A stretch of DNA of 6,959 nucleotides from Chloroflexota bacterium (GTDB lineage: Bacteria > Chloroflexota > UBA6077 > JACCZL01): assembly GCA_013695975.1 (NCBI GenBank), contig JACCZL010000201.1:1-6959 (forward strand), written 5' to 3'. Both the position numbers and the translations under genes were made by a program. Of this stretch, positions 1 through 3,840 are shown in pieces. Under the pieces are notes generated by a model that worked only from the letters and a program-made list of their open reading frames with translations, was not told the DNA's origin and did no database searches. Position 1 is the stretch's first letter, and every line of letters begins with the position of its first letter.

Positions 1-49
1 AGCGTAGGAAGTCGCGGCGCGCGAGCAGATGGCGACGATCGGTACCCAT
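1..49 (-). CDS. N-terminus of a Tat-exported protein, probably the sugar-binding protein of the ABC importer (partial)
   Basis: Only the first 16 codons are inside the window; the gene continues past its left edge. Read on the minus strand they give MGTDRRHLLARRDFLR. The segment ARRDFLR fits the twin-arginine (Tat) signal consensus (S/T)RRxFLK, with both arginines, the phenylalanine and the leucine in place, so the protein is probably exported folded. The ATG start is well supported by a strong Shine-Dalgarno sequence six bases upstream. The gene follows two CUT1-type permease genes on the same strand after a gap of 48 bases. The expected missing partner there is the extracytoplasmic solute-binding protein that captures the sugar and delivers it to the permeases, and in many bacteria such proteins carry Tat signals. 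The start and the Tat motif are seen directly; the binding-protein role is inferred from context, because the mature domain is not visible. Another Tat-exported protein, such as an oxidoreductase or hydrolase, cannot be excluded. Confidence 0.72.
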   Translation of the reverse strand, partial: MGTDRRHLLARRDFLR

Positions 50-55
50 GAGATT

Positions 56-65
56 CCTCCTCCTT
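56..65 (-). promoter_or_regulatory. Strong ribosome binding site of the Tat-signal gene
   Basis: On the minus strand the sequence reads AAGGAGGAGG, then AATCTC, then ATG. It is a near-perfect complement to the 3' end of 16S rRNA at an ideal six-base spacing. It fixes the start codon of the downstream partial gene. It is the strongest such site in the ABC operon, which would suit high synthesis of a binding protein relative to its permeases. Confidence 0.85.
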
Positions 66-69
66 GTGC

Positions 70-93
70 AGGGGCGGATCGCGATCCGCCCCT
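70..93. repeat. Perfect 24-base palindrome between permease and downstream gene (REP-like hairpin)
   Basis: Positions 71-92 are an exact inverted repeat with no loop bases, each half reading GGGGCGGATCG or its complement. A70 and T93 extend it by one more pair. Beyond that, 68/95 can also pair, with a mismatch at 69/94. It lies four bases after the permease stop codon (in the minus direction) and a few bases before the Shine-Dalgarno sequence of the next gene, so it sits inside an operon transcript. There is no T-run on either side, so it is not a standard intrinsic terminator. It resembles the short intergenic palindromes that occur in many copies in some G+C-rich genomes; copy number cannot be judged from one window. 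A hairpin in this place could shield the permease mRNA from 3' exonucleases or reduce readthrough. Confidence 0.8.
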
Positions 94-97
94 ACGT

Positions 98-949
98 TCA
101 TCCCTTGACGCTGCCGGCCGCCAGGCCGGACACGACCCATTTCTGCGAGACCACGTACACCAGGACCGGCGGCAGGGCGCCCAGGAGCGACGCCGCCATC
201 ATCGGGCCCCACGGGAACGTGTCCCCACGGACCAGCCCGATCAGGCCGAGCGTCAGCGTCTTCTGGGAGTCACTGCCGATGAAGACGAGGGCATACAAGA
301 ACTCGTTCCAGGAGAGGGTAAAGGCGAAGAGCGCCACCACCGCCAGGGCCGGCAGCGCCAGTGGCAGCATGATCCGCACCAGCGCCTGCATCCGCGAGCA
401 GCCGTCCACCAGCGCCGCGTCCTCGAGCTCGAACGGCACGCTCCGGAAGTAGCCGATCATCATCCACGTCGCGAACGGGACCGTGAACGTCAAGTAGGTA
501 ACCATCAGCCCGACCACGTTGTCGATCAGCCCGAGGGTGTGGATCACCTGGAACATCGGGATAAACAGGAGCGACGCCGGAACGAGGTAGGTCACGACGA
601 CCGCGCGCGCCACCCACGCGCGTCCACGGAAGCTGAGCCGCGTGATCGCGTAGGCGGCCAGCGTGCCGATCGCGCTCGACAGGACGGTGGTGACGAGCGT
701 CACGGTGAAGCTGTTCTTGACGTACTGCAAGAAGGGCGTCCGGGTCAGGACGAAGGTGTAGTGATCCGCTGTGACCTGGCTCGGAATCAACTGCGGCTCA
801 CGGTAGATCAACAGGTTCGGCTTGATCGAGGTCACCACGATCCAATACAGGGGCAGGACCGTCCAGAGGGTGAAGAGCGCCAGGCCCCCGAACAGGACGA
901 CCCGCTTGGTGAGCCGTGCCCGTTGCCGCGACATCGCGAGGGCGACCAC
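98..949 (-). CDS. Carbohydrate ABC transporter permease, MalG type (CUT1 family)
   Basis: An inner-membrane permease subunit of 283 residues, a usual length for the MalG group. With its partner it forms the channel of an ATP-driven sugar importer. About six hydrophobic spans are visible, near residues 16-38, 80-103, 112-134, 143-166, 197-222 and 247-270. Residues 174-196 form the cytoplasmic EAA loop (ELEDAALVDG followed by RIMLP), the coupling site for the ATPase, and the C-terminus GLAAGSVKG is typical of MalG-like proteins. The chosen start is GTG at 947-949, which directly follows the TAG stop of the MalF-like gene (TAGGTG). An AGGAGGAG ribosome site lies at suitable distance inside the end of that gene; the ATG at codon 6 is a weaker alternative. 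The zero gap suggests translational coupling, which would help equal production of the two subunits. No ATPase gene is in the window; many CUT1 systems share one encoded elsewhere. The substrate cannot be assigned. Confidence 0.95.
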   Translation of the reverse strand: MVALAMSRQRARLTKRVVLFGGLALFTLWTVLPLYWIVVTSIKPNLLIYREPQLIPSQVTADHYTFVLTRTPFLQYVKNSFTVTLVTTVLSSAIGTLAAYAITRLSFRGRAWVARAVVVTYLVPASLLFIPMFQVIHTLGLIDNVVGLMVTYLTFTVPFATWMMIGYFRSVPFELEDAALVDGCSRMQALVRIMLPLALPALAVVALFAFTLSWNEFLYALVFIGSDSQKTLTLGLIGLVRGDTFPWGPMMAASLLGALPPVLVYVVSQKWVVSGLAAGSVKG

Positions 950-1936
950 CTAGCGCTCCTCCTCGGCCAGCATCCGCTTGGTCAAGAAGTAAATCAACAC
1001 CAGGAAGACCGGGAAGAAGAACAGCGAGATCGTCGCGCCCATGCCGAGCCGCTGCGCGCCGGCCACGCCGACCTGGTAAGCCAACAGGGGGAAGATCATC
1101 GTCGCGTTGGCCGGGCCACCGCCGGTCAGCACGTAAACGAAGTTGATGCTGTTGGCCGTCCAGATGGTCGAGAGCATCGCCGTGATGATGATGATCGGCG
1201 CCAGCCCCGGCAGGGTGATGCTCCGGAACCGCTGGAAGACGTCCGCCCCGTCGATCTCGGCCGCCTCGTAGAGCTCGCCCGGGATCGCCTGGAGGCCGGC
1301 CAGGAACATCATCGCCCAGAACGGGGTGCTGGCCCAGACCACGGCCACCACCACCGACCAGAGGGCGAGATTGTAGTTGCCGAGCCACTGCACCAGCTCG
1401 TTGGTCACGCCAAGCCGCAACACCAGCATGTTGAGCAGCCCGACCGACGTCCCGTCATACATCCACTTCCAGGTCAAGCCGGCGATCAGGGTCGGCACAG
1501 CCCAGGGGATGAAGAAGAGCGCCCGCATGAACATCCGTCCTCGGAACTGCTCGTGGAGCAGCAGCGCCATCGACATGCCGAGGACCAGCTTCAGGACCTG
1601 GGCCACCAGGGTGTAGAGGACGGACACGCGCACCGACTGGAAAAAGGCCCCGCTCAGGTCGCGGCCAAAGAGGAGGTCGTAGTAGTTCTGCAAGCCGACC
1701 CAGGCGCCGGGACTGCCCACCAGCTTGGCCTGGAAGCTCAGCAAGATCGCAGAGACGAAGGGGTAGCCGATCAATCCGACCAGGACCAGCATGCAGGGAG
1801 CCAGGAACAACCAGGCAGAAGCCCAGTCGCGCCCCAGCAGGTGGCGGCCACGGGCCACGCCAACTACCGACGCGACCGTCTGGCGTGGGCGCGCCAGCGT
1901 CTCATCGGTCCCGAGCGCTCCGAATCCCTGGGTCAC
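950..1936 (-). CDS. Carbohydrate ABC transporter permease, MalF type (CUT1 family)
   Basis: The first permease of the operon, 328 residues, an inner-membrane protein that pairs with the MalG-like subunit. A cytoplasmic N-terminal tail of about 40 residues precedes six likely spans (near 41-66, 103-127, 136-158, 188-213, 244-269 and 299-320). The EAA loop is well kept at residues 221-243 (ELYEAAEIDGAD, then SITLP). IPWAVPTLIAGLTWKWMY and the TGGGP segment near 271-275 are further family hallmarks. It lacks the extra N-terminal spans and the large periplasmic domain of E. coli MalF and matches the shorter CUT1 form. The start is GTG at 1934-1936, with GGGAGGGG about four bases upstream on the minus strand. 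This ribosome site can be folded into a hairpin (see 1941-1963). The gene is probably transcribed from the promoter near 1985-1993 together with the two genes after it. The sugar carried is unknown. Confidence 0.95.
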   Translation of the reverse strand: MTQGFGALGTDETLARPRQTVASVVGVARGRHLLGRDWASAWLFLAPCMLVLVGLIGYPFVSAILLSFQAKLVGSPGAWVGLQNYYDLLFGRDLSGAFFQSVRVSVLYTLVAQVLKLVLGMSMALLLHEQFRGRMFMRALFFIPWAVPTLIAGLTWKWMYDGTSVGLLNMLVLRLGVTNELVQWLGNYNLALWSVVVAVVWASTPFWAMMFLAGLQAIPGELYEAAEIDGADVFQRFRSITLPGLAPIIIITAMLSTIWTANSINFVYVLTGGGPANATMIFPLLAYQVGVAGAQRLGMGATISLFFFPVFLVLIYFLTKRMLAEEER

Positions 1937-1940
1937 GACC

Positions 1941-1963
1941 CCTCCCGGATGGTTGCCGGGGGG
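1941..1963 (-). other. Hairpin that can mask the ribosome binding site of the MalF-like gene
   Basis: In the minus-strand transcript, CCCGG (1956-1960) pairs with CCGGG (1944-1948) around a seven-base loop. After one C-A mismatch, three further C-G pairs can form with 1940-1942 or 1941-1942. The 3' arm contains the GGGAGGGG that serves as the Shine-Dalgarno sequence of the permease start at 1936. Folding would therefore lower initiation. The structure is read from sequence; a regulatory role is only a possibility. Confidence 0.4.
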
Positions 1964-1984
1964 CGCCAGCCTCCCTGCTCGGGC

Positions 1985-1993
1985 AGTGTAGCA
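1985..1993 (-). promoter_or_regulatory. Possible extended -10 promoter of the ABC importer operon
   Basis: On the minus strand TGC-TACACT forms an extended -10 element (four of six bases fit TATAAT, and the upstream TG is present). It would start transcription near position 1978, giving a leader of about 40 bases. The -35 region is poor: TTCAGG at 16 bases or ATTCAG at 17 bases upstream. Position and strand are right for the permease operon, but the match alone is modest evidence. Confidence 0.4.
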
Positions 1994-2076
1994 CGCTGGA
2001 CGGAACCCTGAATCGTGCCTTCCGCAGCGGGCCCGAACGGCGGGCGCGAGGACGGCTCCGGGCCGCGCCCATCACC

Positions 2077-2105
2077 TTGTGAGGCGTCTGTGACGGTGCT
2101 ATAAT
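2077..2105 (+). promoter_or_regulatory. Sigma-70-type promoter of the nusA operon
   Basis: The -35 element TTGTGA (2077-2082) and a perfect -10 element TATAAT (2100-2105) are separated by the ideal 17 bases. TGC directly before the -10 adds an extended -10 motif. Transcription should begin near 2112-2113, giving a leader of about 130 bases before the nusA ATG. This is by far the best promoter match in the window and the only one noticed for the nusA-to-truB operon. It stands in the place where rimP would usually be. Confidence 0.82.
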
Positions 2106-2128
2106 CCCGTCGAGTCGCACGGGCCGCT

Positions 2129-2156
2129 GAAGTGGGTGACCCCCACTTCTTTTGTT
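2129..2156 (+). terminator. Intrinsic-terminator-like hairpin in the nusA leader (probable attenuator)
   Basis: GAAGTGGG (2129-2136) pairs perfectly with CCCACTTC (2142-2149) around the five-base loop TGACC, and the hairpin is followed at once by TTTTGTT (2150-2156). The stem is only eight pairs, with A-U pairs at its base, and the T-run is broken by a G, so it looks like a moderate or factor-aided terminator. It begins only about 17 bases after the predicted start site, and no plus-strand gene lies upstream for it to terminate. It therefore acts, if at all, on the nusA transcript itself. In Bacillus subtilis the nusA operon is known to be autoregulated by NusA-stimulated termination in its 5' leader, and this element is placed for the same kind of control. 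The structure is seen; the autoregulation here is inferred. Confidence 0.65.
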
Positions 2157-2173
2157 GTCGGGAGTATCCGTAA

Positions 2174-2214
2174 CGTCGCCTGGCCTGGGGGACGGCAACG
2201 AGGCCGCTGCGACG
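2174..2214 (+). other. Second stem-loop in the nusA leader
   Basis: CGTCGC (2174-2179) pairs with GCGACG (2209-2214). Inside a small asymmetric internal loop (CT opposite GCT), GGCCT (2182-2186) pairs with AGGCC (2201-2205), leaving a 14-base loop that starts with GGGGG. The TGGGGG at 2186-2191 is also complementary to CCCCCA (2140-2145) in the attenuator hairpin, so a six-pair alternative fold is possible. G+C-rich DNA forms such stems by chance fairly often, so I treat this as a candidate leader structure and not as a known riboswitch. Confidence 0.4.
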
Positions 2215-2244
2215 AACAATCTGTTGGGAGGCGTGAAGAGAGTT

Positions 2245-3468
2245 ATGAGGTCCGAGTTCCTGTCCGCGATCACGCAGCTCAGCAGCGAAAAGGGCGTCCC
2301 GAAGGAAATGGTCATCGAGGCCATCGAGGCCGCCCTGGTCCAGGCCTACAAGCGCAACTTCGAGACGCCAGCGATGGACTTTACGGCCCACATTGGCCCA
2401 GAGTCGGGCGTGGTGCAGATCTGCCGCCACCAGCTCGTCGTCGACCAGCTCGAGGAGGAGCGCCTGGACGAGGTCCTGATCCACGATCAGATTACCCTCG
2501 AGGAGGCCAGGAAGCTCGACCCGGACGCGAAGCTTGGCGAGAAGGTCACGACCGACGTGACGCCGCCGGCCTTCGGTCGGATCGCGGCCCAGACCGCCAA
2601 GCAGGTCGTGCTCCAGAAGCTGCGCGACGCCGAGCGCAAGCTGGTCTTCGACGAGTTCGCCGAGCGCGAAGGCGAGATCGCCCACGGCATCATCCAGCGT
2701 ATCGAGAACGGGACGGCGATCGTCGAGCTGGGGCGGGCCGAAGCCATCATGCCTCGCGGCGAGCAGGTCCACACCGAGCGGTACTACCCGGGCCAGCGAA
2801 TCCGGGTCTACGTCGCCGAGGTCCACGACACCTATCGCGGACCACAGGTGATCGTCTCGCGTGCTCATCGACTGATGCTGCGCCGGCTGTTCGAGCAAGA
2901 AGTGCCGGAGATTTTCAACGGCGCCGTCGAGATCAAAGCCATCGCCCGCGAGGCTGGCGCCCGCTCCAAGGTCGCCGTACACGCCCGTCAGGAGGGGATC
3001 GATCCGGTCGGCTCGTGCGTCGGCATGCGGGGCGTCAGGATCCAGAACATCGTCAACGAAGTCGGCGGCGAGAAGATCGACGTCATCGAGTGGGACGAGG
3101 ACGCCTCCCGCTACGTGGCGAATGCGCTCAGCCCCGCTCAGGTCGTCAAGGTGACGGTCGACGAGGACACCAGGACGGCCACGGTTGTCGTGCCCGAGCG
3201 ACAGCTCTCGCTGGCGATCGGCAAGGAGGGGCAGAACGCCCGCCTGGCGGCCAAGCTGACCGGCTGGCGAATCGACATCAAGAGTGACACGGCCGTCGCC
3301 GCCGAGCAGGCGGCTGCCGAGCAGGCCGCCGCCGAGCAGGCCAGCCCGCCGATCGACGCCGAGCCGCCGGTAGACGCCGAGGAAGAGCGCGAGGTCGTGG
3401 TCGCCGCGGCCGTCAATGGAGCCGAGGCCGCTACCAAGACGCCGGCCGAGGTGAGCGCCGACGGCTAG
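2245..3468 (+). CDS. nusA: Transcription termination/antitermination protein NusA
   Basis: NusA binds RNA polymerase and nascent RNA, and affects pausing, intrinsic termination and antitermination. From ATG 2245 the protein has 407 residues. The N-terminal polymerase-binding domain opens with MRSEFLSAITQLSSEKGVPK. An S1 domain covers about 142-206, ending in SRAHRLMLRRLFEQEVPEI. KH1 follows with GMRGVRIQNI near 260-269, and KH2 has IGKEGQNARLAAKLTGWRID near 325-344. After residue 350 there is an acidic, alanine-rich tail of low complexity; the acidic AR repeats of E. coli NusA are absent, as in most bacteria. The frame stays open upstream to a TTG at 2152, but family members begin at MxSEF, so ATG 2245 is preferred. 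Its ribosome site is unusual: GGGAGG is about 13 bases away and GAGAG only two; GTG at 2233 is the alternative start. The gene opens the operon, without rimP, behind a promoter and an attenuator-like leader. Confidence 0.97.
   Translation: MRSEFLSAITQLSSEKGVPKEMVIEAIEAALVQAYKRNFETPAMDFTAHIGPESGVVQICRHQLVVDQLEEERLDEVLIHDQITLEEARKLDPDAKLGEKVTTDVTPPAFGRIAAQTAKQVVLQKLRDAERKLVFDEFAEREGEIAHGIIQRIENGTAIVELGRAEAIMPRGEQVHTERYYPGQRIRVYVAEVHDTYRGPQVIVSRAHRLMLRRLFEQEVPEIFNGAVEIKAIAREAGARSKVAVHARQEGIDPVGSCVGMRGVRIQNIVNEVGGEKIDVIEWDEDASRYVANALSPAQVVKVTVDEDTRTATVVVPERQLSLAIGKEGQNARLAAKLTGWRIDIKSDTAVAAEQAAAEQAAAEQASPPIDAEPPVDAEEEREVVVAAAVNGAEAATKTPAEVSADG
3301..3345 (+). repeat. Three tandem 15-base units in the nusA tail
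   Basis: Three consecutive copies of a unit close to GCCGAGCAGGCCGCC encode AEQAA, AEQAA and AEQAS. Differences between copies are mostly at third codon positions or in the last codon. Because the unit is a multiple of three, gain or loss of copies would keep the reading frame. It lies after KH2, in the low-complexity tail, where length changes should be tolerated. Confidence 0.85.
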
Positions 3469-3480
3469 GACGGAGGCCGG

Positions 3481-3804
3481 ATGCCGCTACGCCACATCCC
3501 CGAACGGACGTGCGTCGCGTGCCGGTCGCTCCGCCCCAAGCGTGAGATGGTGCGGGTCGTCCGGACGACGGCGGGCGCTGTCGTCGTCGACCCGACTGGC
3601 AAGCAGTCAGGCCGGGGCGCCTACCTTTGCAGGCTCCCCGACTGCTGGCGTACGGCGCTACGCCGCAAAGCGCTGGAGCGGGCGCTGAAGACAGAGCTGA
3701 GCGACGCCGACGGCGCGGCGCTGGAACGCTATCAGCGCTCAGCGCTCGGCCCTCAGTCCGCGCTGGTCACCGACCCACAGGTAGACGAACACCCCGTCGG
3801 CTGA
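3481..3804 (+). CDS. ylxR: YlxR/RnpM family RNA-binding protein (DUF448)
   Basis: A small basic protein of 107 residues, slightly longer than the roughly 90 usual for the family. Recognition rests on the N-terminal PERTCVACRSLRPKREMVRV, the VVDPTGKQSGRGAYLC block (residues 35-50), and its place between nusA and infB. Proteins of this family are RNA binders, and the B. subtilis member was reported to bind the RNase P RNA and modulate RNase P activity, hence the name RnpM. Four cysteines stand at 11, 14, 50 and 55 (CxxC and CxxxxC), a spacing that could hold a metal ion such as zinc; this is an inference. The last 35 residues or so are not conserved family sequence. The ATG lies 12 bases after the nusA stop, with GGAGG four bases before it. 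Confidence 0.94.
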   Translation: MPLRHIPERTCVACRSLRPKREMVRVVRTTAGAVVVDPTGKQSGRGAYLCRLPDCWRTALRRKALERALKTELSDADGAALERYQRSALGPQSALVTDPQVDEHPVG

Positions 3805-3840
3805 TAGCCATGCTGACGGCGCTGAAGAAAGGAACCCCCT

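Larger units (their letters stand above)
1937..2244. other. Divergent control region between the ABC importer operon and the nusA operon
   Basis: This gene-free stretch separates two operons that point away from each other. The left part holds the leader and likely promoter of the permease operon; the right part holds the nusA promoter and a structured nusA leader. I see no further gene in it. Open frames that cross it are continuations of antisense frames and show no ribosome sites. No rimP gene or remnant is visible before nusA. No clear operator palindrome for a sugar regulator (for example a LacI-type site) was found by eye, so sugar control of the importer is not shown here. Confidence 0.8.

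Noticed and set aside
29..2011. A 660-residue plus-strand open frame antisense to both permeases
   Set aside because: It is opposite two clearly recognisable membrane proteins. Its translation is a low-complexity mix of R, D, E, H, Q and G, as expected for the complement of hydrophobic codons in G+C-rich DNA. No domain is recognisable and no ribosome site supports it.
2132..2173. A 13-codon leader peptide (GTG 2132 to TAA 2171) in the nusA leader
   Set aside because: It overlaps the terminator hairpin and could suggest translation-controlled attenuation, but it has no ribosome site, no run of regulatory codons, and a start codon inside the stem.
2152..2244. An N-terminal extension of NusA from the TTG at 2152
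   Set aside because: The frame is open, but the extension starts right after the terminator hairpin, has no ribosome site, and does not resemble NusA sequences, which begin at MxSEF. ATG 2245 is preferred.
1933..2982. A 349-residue minus-strand open frame over the nusA leader and the first part of nusA
   Set aside because: It is antisense to the conserved NusA N-terminal and S1 regions, has no family resemblance, and would run through the nusA promoter.
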